Of a stretch of 64,000 nt of DNA, positions 35,377 through 43,856 are shown piece after piece. The stretch comes from Owenweeksia sp965214115. GTDB taxonomy: Bacteria > Bacteroidota > Bacteroidia > Flavobacteriales > Schleiferiaceae. The notes under the pieces are model-generated. The model searched no databases, was not told the origin of the DNA, and saw only the letters and a list, made by a program, of their open reading frames with translations. A program made the position numbers and the translations under genes. Where the stretch lies: contig CBDCAU010000009.1 of assembly GCA_965214115.1 (NCBI GenBank), positions 310,001 through 374,000 on the forward strand, read 5' to 3'. Position 1 is the first letter of the stretch; every line of letters begins with the position of its first letter.

Positions 35377-36549
35377 CTAAACCGTTTCCACTGGGTTTTC
35401 CACCAAATTTTTCAAAACTTCCACGGTATAATCAATTTCTTCCATCGTATTTTCCATCCCGAAAGAGAAGCGAATCACTGGACAGTTCAGTTCTGGATAA
35501 ACGGTTTGCATTACGTGCGAACCTTTCAAACTACCTGAGGAACAAGCACTTCCACCGCTAACGCAGATTCCCTGTAAATCCAATTGAAACAAGAACATCG
35601 GATCGTTTTCTTTTTGCGGAAACGAGACGCTTAATACTTTGCACAAACTATTTTCTACATCTTCGCTTTGCCCATTAAATACACAATCGGGCATTTCATT
35701 TTTTAGCTTATTTATTAAGTGGGATTTTAAAGACATTATATAGGCTCTTTCTTCCATCATTTTGTCATACGAAAGTTGCAAAGCTTTTTGAAGTCCGCTC
35801 ACCGCCCAAGTATTTTCCGTTCCCCCGCGCAAACCTCGTTGCTGCGAACCCCCCGTAACGTAAGAACCCGTGCCGATTCCGCTCCGTGAAAACATAAATC
35901 CCACGCCTTTCGGCCCACCAAATTTATGGGCAGAAGCCGCCAAAAAATCAATCGGAACTTCTTCTAAATCTAAAGGATAACGACCAATGGTTTGTACCGT
36001 ATCTGAATGAAAATAAGCATCATTTTCTTTGCAAATATTTGCTGTTCTTTTTAAGTCTAAAATATTACCTAATTCATTGTTTCCGTGCATCAAAGAAACC
36101 ATTGTTTTGGTATTTTTTTCTTTGAGAATTTCTTCCAAACTCTCAAAATCTACCGCGCCATCTTCGTGAAGTTCTACAAATTCCACTTCCACGCCATATT
36201 TTTCCTCTAATTTTAAAATAGTATTCAAAACCGCGTGGTGCTCAATGGGGGAAGTAATAAATCTTTCCACCCCTAAATCCCTGACCGCCAAGTACAAAGC
36301 TGCGTTATCCGCTTCCGTTCCGCCAGATGTAAACGTAATTTCAGCCGGAGTGCAGTTGAGGCATTTTGCAATGTAACTCCGCGCTTCTTCCACAATCACC
36401 TTGGCTTTTCGCCCCAATTGGTGCACGGAAGACGAATTGCCAAACGGCCCATCCAACATTTCCATTAAATGTTTTTTCACTTCTTTTCGCAAAGGAGTGG
36501 TTGCCGCGTGATCTAAATAAATCGGTGCATTTTTAGTGAAACCAGTCAT
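35377..36549 (-). CDS. Cysteine desulfurase (IscS/NifS-like)
   Basis: 390 residues from the ATG at 36549. PLP enzyme of aminotransferase class V: YLDHAATTPLRKEV start, EHHAVLN, the PLP lysine in ASAHKFGGPKG, and the active cysteine in GGSACSSG. It removes sulfur from cysteine for iron-sulfur clusters or tRNA thiolation. There are no isc or suf scaffold genes beside it. The gene overlaps the upstream class-V enzyme by 17 bases, so they are co-translated. Confidence 0.92.
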   Translation of the reverse strand: MTGFTKNAPIYLDHAATTPLRKEVKKHLMEMLDGPFGNSSSVHQLGRKAKVIVEEARSYIAKCLNCTPAEITFTSGGTEADNAALYLAVRDLGVERFITSPIEHHAVLNTILKLEEKYGVEVEFVELHEDGAVDFESLEEILKEKNTKTMVSLMHGNNELGNILDLKRTANICKENDAYFHSDTVQTIGRYPLDLEEVPIDFLAASAHKFGGPKGVGFMFSRSGIGTGSYVTGGSQQRGLRGGTENTWAVSGLQKALQLSYDKMMEERAYIMSLKSHLINKLKNEMPDCVFNGQSEDVENSLCKVLSVSFPQKENDPMFLFQLDLQGICVSGGSACSSGSLKGSHVMQTVYPELNCPVIRFSFGMENTMEEIDYTVEVLKNLVENPVETV

Positions 36550-38032
36550 TGACAATTTTTTGTTCTAAACCGTTAAAAGTTTTATGGAAATAATCGTTCT
36601 GTTTTGGATGATATTCGTAATCTTCACCAAAATGCTTAAAATTAGTAGCAATTTCTTCGATTGCATCGCATATAAAAAGCAGCTCTTCATCTGTCATTGT
36701 AGGATGAAGCGAAACTCTTACCCAACCTGGCTTCTTGGACAAATCACCGCTATCAATTAAATCCGTGATTTGCTTGCTGTAATTGGGGTCAACGTGCAGC
36801 AAATAATGACCATACGTTCCGGCGCAACTGCAACCGCCCCGCGTCTGTATTCCATATAAATCATTCAATAATTTAACACATAAATTATAGTGTAAATCAT
36901 CTATATAAAAAGAGATAGCCCCGAGGCGGTTTTCAATATTATTTGCCAATATTTTTAGGTTGGAAATCTTACCCAATTTTGAGAAAGCAACGGTCACCAA
37001 TTCCTCTTCACGAGCCTGCATTTTTACGGGATTCATTTCTTCTTTCAGACGCACCGCCATCGCCGCTTTTATGGTTTGCAAAAAACCGGGCGTCCCGCCA
37101 TCTTCCCGCGTCTCAATATCCTCAAAATAAGTGTGGCCGCCCCACGGATTTGTCCAAGCCACCGTGCCGCCGCCGGGCTGGTCGGGAATTTTATTTTTAT
37201 AGAGTTTCCGGTTGAAAATTAGGATGCCCGGCGTGCCCGGCCCGCCCAAAAATTTGTGGGGCGAAAAGAAAATCGCGTCCAAATCCGCGTCCGCTTGGAG
37301 CGGGTGCATATCCATATTTACATAGGGGCCGCTGCACGCAAAATCCACAAAACACAATCCGCCGTGTTTGTGCATCATTTGCGCCACCTCATAATATGGC
37401 GTGGAAATTCCCGTGACATTGCTGCACGAAGTGATGCTGGCAATTTTAACGGGACGGTCAGCGTACTTTTCCAACAATTCTTCCAAGTGCGTAACATCCA
37501 CAAGACCTTGAATATCAGCATTTATGTGCGCCACTTCCGCCAAAGTTTCCAACCACGAGGTTTGATTGGAATGATGTTCCATATGGCTGATAAAAACTAC
37601 GGGTCGGTCTTTTTCGGATAGCGAAATTTTGCCGCGCACTTGCTCCGGCACTTTTAGCCCCATCATTCTTTGGAGCTTCAAAACCGCGCCGGTCATCCCT
37701 GTTCCCGTGGGGATCAAAACGTCTGAATCCGAAGCGTTTACGTGGCGTTTGATGATTTGCTTGGCATCGTGGTAGGCCATCGTCATCACCTTGCCGGTGA
37801 AGGAAGTTTCGGTGTGGGTATTCGCCACGAATTGCCCCACTTGGTGCTGCATTTTTTCTTCGATGGGGCCGTACAATCGGCCGCTCGCAATCCAATCAGC
37901 GTACAAAATTTTCTTTTCGCCATAAGGGCCGAAAAAAGTTTGACCCTCTCCGATTATATTTTTTTTAAAACGAGCAAAATGCGATTGCAAATCGCTCTTT
38001 TCCAATACGTTATTTTGATTTTCGGTCAGCAT
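36533..38032 (-). CDS. Class-V aminotransferase-fold PLP enzyme (SufS/Csd-like)
   Basis: 499 residues, longer than a typical cysteine desulfurase. Family landmarks: ADWIASGRLYGPIE, HMEHHSNQTSW, the PLP lysine in FSPHKFLGGPGTPG, and RGGCSCAGTYGHYLL near the position of the active cysteine. Substrate not certain: desulfurase-like, but the cysteine context and the long C-terminal tail (KHFGEDYEYHPKQNDYFHK) differ from SufS. First gene of a two-gene operon with the IscS-like enzyme. Confidence 0.82.
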   Translation of the reverse strand: MLTENQNNVLEKSDLQSHFARFKKNIIGEGQTFFGPYGEKKILYADWIASGRLYGPIEEKMQHQVGQFVANTHTETSFTGKVMTMAYHDAKQIIKRHVNASDSDVLIPTGTGMTGAVLKLQRMMGLKVPEQVRGKISLSEKDRPVVFISHMEHHSNQTSWLETLAEVAHINADIQGLVDVTHLEELLEKYADRPVKIASITSCSNVTGISTPYYEVAQMMHKHGGLCFVDFACSGPYVNMDMHPLQADADLDAIFFSPHKFLGGPGTPGILIFNRKLYKNKIPDQPGGGTVAWTNPWGGHTYFEDIETREDGGTPGFLQTIKAAMAVRLKEEMNPVKMQAREEELVTVAFSKLGKISNLKILANNIENRLGAISFYIDDLHYNLCVKLLNDLYGIQTRGGCSCAGTYGHYLLHVDPNYSKQITDLIDSGDLSKKPGWVRVSLHPTMTDEELLFICDAIEEIATNFKHFGEDYEYHPKQNDYFHKTFNGLEQKIVNDWFH

Positions 38033-38044
38033 CAGGTTTGCAAT

Positions 38045-39442
38045 TTACGCTTTTTGCGCGGCAAGTTCTTTTAGTTCAATCACCATTTTTTCGCCCAGTT
38101 CGGTGGCGCGTGCTTGGGATTTGGCCTCGGTGTAAACTCGGATAATCGGTTCGGTATTGGATTTTCGCAAATGAACCCATTCGTTTTCAAAGTCGATTTT
38201 CACACCGTCAATGATAGAAATATTTTCATTTTGATACCGATTTTTAAATTCATTTAAAATAGAATTTACATCCATTCCTTGCTGCAATTCTACTTTATTT
38301 TTTGCCATAAAATAAGTAGGATAGGATGCGCGCAATTCACTCATTTTTTTACCGCTTTTGGCAAGATGCGATAAAACCATCGCCACGCCCACCAAGGCAT
38401 CACGACCGTAATGCAATTCAGGCAAAATAACGCCGCCGTTGCCCTCGCCGCCCAGCACCGCGTTTTTCTCTTTCATCATTTCCACCACGTTCACTTCGCC
38501 CACCGCGCTGGCAAAATAATCTTGATTTTTAGAATGTGCCAAATCACGCAAAGCACGGCTGCTACTGAGATTGCTGACCAGCGTCCCTTTTTTGAATTCC
38601 AATAAATAATCGGCGCAAGCCACCAAGGTATATTCCTCGCCAAACATTTTTCCATCCTCGGAAATGAACGCCAGCCGATCCACATCGGGATCCACCACGA
38701 TTCCCAAATCGCACTTTTTTTCCTTTACCACTTTCATAATATCACCCAAATGTTTTTCCAAAGGCTCTGGATTATGCGGGAAATTTCCAGTGGGTTCGCA
38801 GTAAATTTTTTCAATATTCTTAATACCTAATTTTTCCAAAAGAAAAGGAATGGCAATTCCACCCGAAGAATTGACACCGTCCACAGCTATTTTAAGATCT
38901 GAATTTTCAATAGCCTTTTTATCAATAAAATCCAAATTTAATATTGCTGCAATATGCTTTTCTAAAGCATTGGAAATCTTAGATACTTTTCCAATATTTT
39001 GAACATCTGAAAAATGAAAGTTTTCATCTTCCACACTTTGCAAAATTTCCACGCCGTTTTTAGCACTTAAAAATTCACCTTTTTCGTTCAATAATTTTAA
39101 GGCATTCCATTCCACAGGATTGTGACTGGCGGTGAGGATAATTCCGCCGTCCGCCTTTTCAAAAGCCACCGCCATTTCCACGGTAGGCGTGGTGGAAAGT
39201 CCGGCATCCAAAACATCAATGCCCAATCCCACCAAAGTATTTTGCACCAAATTCTGAATCATTTCCCCTGATGGGCGCGCATCTCTCCCGATAACAATTT
39301 TCAGCTTTTTTTTAGGATTTTTTTGTATCAAAAAAGTACCATACGCGGCGGCAAATTTTACGGCATCTACAGGGGTCAAATTATCCCCAGTTTTTCCGCC
39401 AATCGTGCCACGAATTCCCGAAATAGATTTTATGAGTGTCAT
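38045..39442 (-). CDS. glmM: Phosphoglucosamine mutase
   Basis: 465 residues from the ATG at 39442; the frame extends upstream, but a perfect promoter at 39464-39494 rules the longer form out. Alpha-D-phosphohexomutase family: the phospho-serine loop ILTASHNP (Ser106), metal loop DPDVDRL, sugar loop GEGNGGVI and phosphate loop RKSNTEPIIRVY. It turns glucosamine-6-phosphate into the 1-phosphate for UDP-GlcNAc and so for the cell wall. The GlmM assignment over other hexomutases is by overall resemblance. Confidence 0.85.
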   Translation of the reverse strand: MTLIKSISGIRGTIGGKTGDNLTPVDAVKFAAAYGTFLIQKNPKKKLKIVIGRDARPSGEMIQNLVQNTLVGLGIDVLDAGLSTTPTVEMAVAFEKADGGIILTASHNPVEWNALKLLNEKGEFLSAKNGVEILQSVEDENFHFSDVQNIGKVSKISNALEKHIAAILNLDFIDKKAIENSDLKIAVDGVNSSGGIAIPFLLEKLGIKNIEKIYCEPTGNFPHNPEPLEKHLGDIMKVVKEKKCDLGIVVDPDVDRLAFISEDGKMFGEEYTLVACADYLLEFKKGTLVSNLSSSRALRDLAHSKNQDYFASAVGEVNVVEMMKEKNAVLGGEGNGGVILPELHYGRDALVGVAMVLSHLAKSGKKMSELRASYPTYFMAKNKVELQQGMDVNSILNEFKNRYQNENISIIDGVKIDFENEWVHLRKSNTEPIIRVYTEAKSQARATELGEKMVIELKELAAQKA

Positions 39443-39463
39443 ATTTTTATAGAAAAAAACGCA

Positions 39464-39494
39464 CAAAGATAGCAAGGCCACCCAGCCCGCCAAA
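39464..39494 (-). promoter_or_regulatory. Bacteroidota promoter of glmM
   Basis: On the minus strand TTTG (39491-39494), then 19 bases, then TATCTTTG (39464-39471). This is a full match to the consensus TTTG-N19-TAnnTTTG, 22 bases before the ATG. Confidence 0.8.
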
Positions 39495-39550
39495 GCACGC
39501 CGCAGCGCTGATCCTGTTGATTATTCTGTGAAAAAACGCCCTGTACGCCG

Positions 39551-39558
39551 TACTTTTG
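39551..39558 (+). promoter_or_regulatory. -7 element of the TPR-protein gene
   Basis: TACTTTTG is an exact TAnnTTTG match 48 bases before the ATG at 39606, with TGTG 20 bases upstream as a weak -33. It excludes the GTG at 39528 as a start. Confidence 0.6.
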
Positions 39559-39605
39559 CCCCTCGAAAGCGGCTACTTTTAAGCCAGCAAATCCCACCGA
39601 AAATT

Positions 39606-40997
39606 ATGATGGAAGACGATGATTTTCAAGACCTGAACCCGCTGCTGGATCGCTTTGAGCAAATGCTGAACGAGGGCGCGGAATGGTTTTTTGACGTGCA
39701 GGAATTCGAGGTTCTTTCCGATTATTTTTATGATTCGGGTGCGCTGGGCAAAGCCATCCGAACGGCCGAAATCGCCGCTTCCCAACACCCCGCCTCCACC
39801 GCTTTTATGATTCGCAAGGCGCAGTATTTTTCGGCACGACAAGACTTTGGCCGCGCCCAAGACGAGTTGCAAAAACTGGAGAATATTGAGCCGGACAGTT
39901 ACGACCTTTGGATGACGCGTGCCTCCATCTTCAGTCAAAAAGAGAAGCACCACCGCGCCATTTCTTGTTATAAGGAGGCATTGAAAAAGTCTGATTTTCC
40001 CGAAGATGTATGGGCGATGATGGCTTTTGAATACCAAACATTGGGCAATTATGAGCTGGCTATCAAATACTTACAGAAAACATTGGCGGTTTTCCCCGAT
40101 GATGATTTGTCGCTCTACAACATTGCGCTGTGCTATGATTTGCTTTTAAAATCTCAGGAAGGCATCTGGTATTTCCGCCAGTTTATCGACAAAGAACCGT
40201 ACAACGAAACGGCGTGGTACCACTTGGGAATTTTCTACGCGCGCGAGCAAGAATTTGACAAAGCCGTGGAAGCGCTGGATTATTCCATCCTGATTGATGA
40301 ATATTTTATTGCCGCTTTTTATGAAAAGGCGCGGATTTTAGAACGCACTTTCCGCTTTGCCGAGGCCGCCGAAACCTATCGTCAAAGTTTTGAAACCGAA
40401 GGACATACGGGTTACGGATTGTACAAAATGGGGCTTTGTTTTTTGCAGATGAACCAATCGAAAAAAGCGATGGTACACCTGACGAAAGCCATCAAGGAAG
40501 ATCCCGATTTGGACGAGGCCTATTACGAACTGGCGCTGATAAAAGACGAGGAAAACGCGGGCCACGAAGCGGTTTATTTTATTAAAAAAGCATTGGAAGC
40601 CCGACCCGAAGATGCTGATTATATGTACGTTAGTGCTGATATTCACCGCCGCGCGGGAATGCTGAACGAAGCAGAGGAAATTTACCAGCAGATGATAGAA
40701 TTGGGTTTGACCGAACCCGAAGTGTACTTGGATTATGCAGAATTGCTGATTGATTTGTGCGAGTTTGAAGAGGCAATCGAGGTGCTTTTCGAGGGCGCGG
40801 TGGTCAATGCCGATTCGGCGGATTTACATTTCCGGCTGGCCGCCTACCTATATATAATGGGCGATGCCAATGCGGCGGACGGTTTTTTCCAAAAGGGGAT
40901 GACGCTGGATCCGGAGCGGCGCGGGCAGCTTTTGAAGCTTTTTCCCATCTTGAAATCCAACGCGAGAATCCAGCGGCTCATCCAAAATTTGACCTGA
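39606..40997 (+). CDS. Tetratricopeptide-repeat protein
   Basis: 463 residues from the ATG at 39606. The protein is a solenoid of about ten TPR units (for example YNIALCYDLLLKSQEGIWYF, AWYHLGIFYAREQEFDKAVE, YYELALIKDEENAGHEAVYF). There is no signal peptide or membrane helix, so it is probably cytoplasmic and a scaffold. Its partner is unknown. The DUF368 gene follows 48 bases later in the same direction, a gene order I recall as common in Bacteroidota. Confidence 0.85.
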   Translation: MMEDDDFQDLNPLLDRFEQMLNEGAEWFFDVQEFEVLSDYFYDSGALGKAIRTAEIAASQHPASTAFMIRKAQYFSARQDFGRAQDELQKLENIEPDSYDLWMTRASIFSQKEKHHRAISCYKEALKKSDFPEDVWAMMAFEYQTLGNYELAIKYLQKTLAVFPDDDLSLYNIALCYDLLLKSQEGIWYFRQFIDKEPYNETAWYHLGIFYAREQEFDKAVEALDYSILIDEYFIAAFYEKARILERTFRFAEAAETYRQSFETEGHTGYGLYKMGLCFLQMNQSKKAMVHLTKAIKEDPDLDEAYYELALIKDEENAGHEAVYFIKKALEARPEDADYMYVSADIHRRAGMLNEAEEIYQQMIELGLTEPEVYLDYAELLIDLCEFEEAIEVLFEGAVVNADSADLHFRLAAYLYIMGDANAADGFFQKGMTLDPERRGQLLKLFPILKSNARIQRLIQNLT

Positions 40998-41045
40998 ACC
41001 GCGCGGCGTTTGGTTTCTTTGCGCCTTTAATTTTTTCAATCTAAA

Positions 41046-41963
41046 ATGTCGAAGGTTTTTCTATTTTTAAAAGGCTTGGCGATGGGCGCGGCTGATGTGG
41101 TGCCCGGCGTTTCAGGCGGCACAATCGCCTTTATAACAGGAATTTACGAGGAGTTGATAGAATCGCTTAAAGCGGTAAACGCCGAGGCGTTCCGCAAGCT
41201 TTTCAAAGAAGGCATTGCCACGTTTTGGAGTCACATCAACGGCACTTTCTTGGTCGTCCTTTTCGCTGGAATCATCACCTCCGTTTTGAGTCTGGCCAAG
41301 GGACTCAACTATCTTTTGGAAACCTATCCGCTCTTGGTTTGGGCGTTCTTTTTCGGGTTGATCGTGGCCAGCGCGGTGCTGATTGGCAAGAGCATTCAGC
41401 GCTGGAACGTTCTGAAAATCATTGGATTGGCAGCGGGAATTGTGGTGGCGTATTACATTACGATTGTGTCGCCCTCCCAAACGCCGGAAGCGTGGTGGTT
41501 CATTTTTCTGAGTGGTTCATTGGCGATTTGCGCGATGATTTTGCCGGGGATTTCGGGCAGTTTTATACTGTTGTTATTGGGAAAATACAAGTTCATCATC
41601 GAGGCACTTTCGGAGATGAATTTCAAAGTAATTTTACTATTTATCGCGGGTTGCTTGGTGGGATTGCTCACGTTTGCGCGTCTCCTTTCGTGGATGTTCA
41701 AACATTACAAAGAACTGACGATTGCGATTTTGACGGGCTTTATGATTGGCTCGCTGAACAAAGTGTGGCCGTGGAAAGAAACTTTGGAAACCACCATCGA
41801 CCGACACGGTGAAGTGGTGCCGCTTCTGCAAACAAGCGTGATGCCCAACCAGTTTGGCGGCGACCCGCAACTGTTTGGTTGTGTGATGTTTGCGCTGGGT
41901 GGTTTCTTGGTGATTTGGATTTTGGAGCGGAGTACAAAAAAACAAGTGGTGGGCGAGGATTAG
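41046..41963 (+). CDS. DUF368 membrane protein
   Basis: 305 residues with the family start FLKGLAMGAADVVPGVSGGT and a second copy-like motif MILPGISGSFILLLLGKY. About eight membrane helices. DUF368 members are linked to polyprenyl-phosphate (C55-P) recycling in other bacteria; here that is inferred from family only. It follows the TPR gene. Confidence 0.88.
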   Translation: MSKVFLFLKGLAMGAADVVPGVSGGTIAFITGIYEELIESLKAVNAEAFRKLFKEGIATFWSHINGTFLVVLFAGIITSVLSLAKGLNYLLETYPLLVWAFFFGLIVASAVLIGKSIQRWNVLKIIGLAAGIVVAYYITIVSPSQTPEAWWFIFLSGSLAICAMILPGISGSFILLLLGKYKFIIEALSEMNFKVILLFIAGCLVGLLTFARLLSWMFKHYKELTIAILTGFMIGSLNKVWPWKETLETTIDRHGEVVPLLQTSVMPNQFGGDPQLFGCVMFALGGFLVIWILERSTKKQVVGED

Positions 41964-42044
41964 GCTTACGGAAACCTTCTGTCTTGAACTTTTCTGGTTT
42001 GCCACACCTTTCCTTTTTACGATTCATCCTTAAAAATTTACAAA

Positions 42045-42413
42045 ATGACGACTCAAGAAACTGCCGACGAATTGGTGAAAATGTGCCGCGCTGGCAATTT
42101 TACCAAAGCCTACGACGAACTTTTTGCCGAAAACGCCGAAGCCATCGAACCGGAGGGACTGCCCGATAACCGCGTAAAAGGCTTGGACAATTTGCGGGAA
42201 AAAAGCAAAGGATTCGCGGAAAGCGTGCAAGAAATGCATTCGATGGAAGTGAGCAACCCGATCGTGGCGGGTCAGCACTTTAGCTGCACGATGAAAATGG
42301 ACATTACTTTTAAGGAACAAGGCCGACGCAAAGACGAGGAAGTCTGTGTGTATGAGACGAATAGCGAAGGAAAAATCGTGAAGGAACAATTTTTCTACCC
42401 CATACCGAACTAA
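42045..42413 (+). CDS. SnoaL/NTF2-like small protein
   Basis: 122 residues with the alpha+beta cone layout of the SnoaL family (MTTQETADELVKMCRAGNFT, AYDELFAENAEAIEPEG, VCVYETNSEGKIVKEQFFYP). The pocket residues are not assigned to a reaction. No signal peptide. Single gene, with a terminator right after it. Confidence 0.7.
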   Translation: MTTQETADELVKMCRAGNFTKAYDELFAENAEAIEPEGLPDNRVKGLDNLREKSKGFAESVQEMHSMEVSNPIVAGQHFSCTMKMDITFKEQGRRKDEEVCVYETNSEGKIVKEQFFYPIPN

Positions 42414-42439
42414 TTATTTTCTTACCAAAAAAACACGAG

Positions 42440-42466
42440 AGCCAGCGATTATAGCTGGCTTTTTTA
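42440..42466 (+). terminator. Rho-independent terminator, possibly bidirectional
   Basis: Perfect 7-bp stem AGCCAGC/GCTGGCT with loop GATTATA, then six T on the plus strand. A run of seven A just before the stem could serve the convergent idi transcript. Confidence 0.85.
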
Positions 42467-42481
42467 TTCCAAAAAATTCGG

Positions 42482-42997
42482 TCAGACCAGTTCCAATTCT
42501 TTCCGAAATCTTTCAAAAATAATCCGAAACCACGCGGTATAGTTTTTTGGATTTTCCGCCAGATCCCGCTCTAAGTTCTCCAGTGAAATCCATTTCCAAT
42601 CCGAAACCTCATCGGGATTGATTTGCGGGACACCGTTGAAAGTTCCTACAAAAAGATGATCGAATTCGTGTTCGGTCATCCCATCTTCAAATTCGGCACG
42701 GTAAACGAAATCAAACATTTTTTCTAATTCGCAATCGAAACCCATTTCCTCTTGCAAGCGGCGGTGGGCGGCGGCTTCCACATCCTCATTTTCGCGGGGA
42801 TGGCTGCAGCAGGTATTTGTCCAAAGGCCGCCCGAATGATATTTGTCCAAGGCGCGGCGCTGCATCATCAGTTCGCCAGTTTCATTTAAAATAAAAACGC
42901 TGAACGCCCTGTGCAACAATCCTTTACGGTGTGCCTCCATTTTTTCCATCGTGCCGAGCGGCTGGTCGCGCTGGTCCACCAAGATCACATTTTCCAT
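42482..42997 (-). CDS. idi: Isopentenyl-diphosphate delta-isomerase (type 1)
   Basis: 171 residues from the ATG at 42997; the longer frame runs into crtB. Nudix-type isomerase with the active Cys in WTNTCCSHP and the Glu motif in MTEHEFDHLF. It interconverts IPP and DMAPP, feeding carotenoid synthesis. Last gene of the operon sigma-crtI-crtB-idi, 17 bases after crtB. Confidence 0.92.
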   Translation of the reverse strand: MENVILVDQRDQPLGTMEKMEAHRKGLLHRAFSVFILNETGELMMQRRALDKYHSGGLWTNTCCSHPRENEDVEAAAHRRLQEEMGFDCELEKMFDFVYRAEFEDGMTEHEFDHLFVGTFNGVPQINPDEVSDWKWISLENLERDLAENPKNYTAWFRIIFERFRKELELV

Positions 42998-43014
42998 ACA
43001 AAAATTCGAGAAAT

Positions 43015-43854
43015 TCAGAGCCAATTAAAGCTATGGCGAAAATAGGAACTGACCAGCAAACGGTATTTGCTGCGGTTGGGAATCCGCACCCTTCTTGAAA
43101 GAATCGTTTCAGGCTTCATCGTCTTAATCTTCTGAAAAAGAGCGTAATAGTAAACGTAAGCGATATAAACGCCGAAGCGCGCTTTTTTCGGAAGTTTCAG
43201 AATTCCCTCATAACCTTTCTTGAAATCCACTTCGATGTCGGCCTCAATTTCCAGTTTCGTTTCGCGATTGAAATCTTGAATATCAATACCTGGAAAATAG
43301 ACGCGGCCCAAATCGTTGTAATCCGAATGCAAATCGCGCAGGAAGTTTATTTTCTGAAAAGCCGAGCCCAACTTCATCGCTTCGGGCTTAAGTTCCTCAT
43401 ATTGAGCATCATCGCCATAGCAAAACACTTTGAGGCACATCAAGCCGACCACTTCGGCGGAACCTAAAATGTATTCCTCATAACTGGATTGGGAAAAATT
43501 TTGCGGCGGCGACAAATCCATTTCCATACTTTTCAGAAAGGTTTCCACCAATTCCAAATTAATCTGAAATTCGTGGACGGTTTCCTGAAAAGCGTTCAAA
43601 ATAGGATTGAGACCGATTTTTCTGTCAATGGATTTGTACGCTTCTTCCTTGAATTCCTGAAGCAGTTGGGCCTTGTCGTGGCCGTGAAACGAATCGACAA
43701 TCTCATCCGCAAAACGCACAAAACCATAGATGGCGTAGATATGCGGGCGGAGGGGTTTGTCCAGCAACATAATCCCCAGCGAGAAGGAAGTACTGTACTT
43801 TTTCGTAACCATCTTACTGGTACGCCGCGATATTTTGTCAAATAATTCCTTCAT
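43015..43854 (-). CDS. crtB: Phytoene synthase
   Basis: 279 residues, squalene/phytoene synthase family. The first Asp-rich motif is in FADEIVD, the second in FLRDLHSDYND; both bind the diphosphate through Mg. It joins two geranylgeranyl diphosphates to phytoene. Spaced 2 bases after crtI, so co-translated. A 4,4'-diapophytoene synthase is less likely given the crtI partner but cannot be excluded. Confidence 0.9.
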   Translation of the reverse strand: MKELFDKISRRTSKMVTKKYSTSFSLGIMLLDKPLRPHIYAIYGFVRFADEIVDSFHGHDKAQLLQEFKEEAYKSIDRKIGLNPILNAFQETVHEFQINLELVETFLKSMEMDLSPPQNFSQSSYEEYILGSAEVVGLMCLKVFCYGDDAQYEELKPEAMKLGSAFQKINFLRDLHSDYNDLGRVYFPGIDIQDFNRETKLEIEADIEVDFKKGYEGILKLPKKARFGVYIAYVYYYALFQKIKTMKPETILSRRVRIPNRSKYRLLVSSYFRHSFNWL

Positions 43855-43856
43855 TT

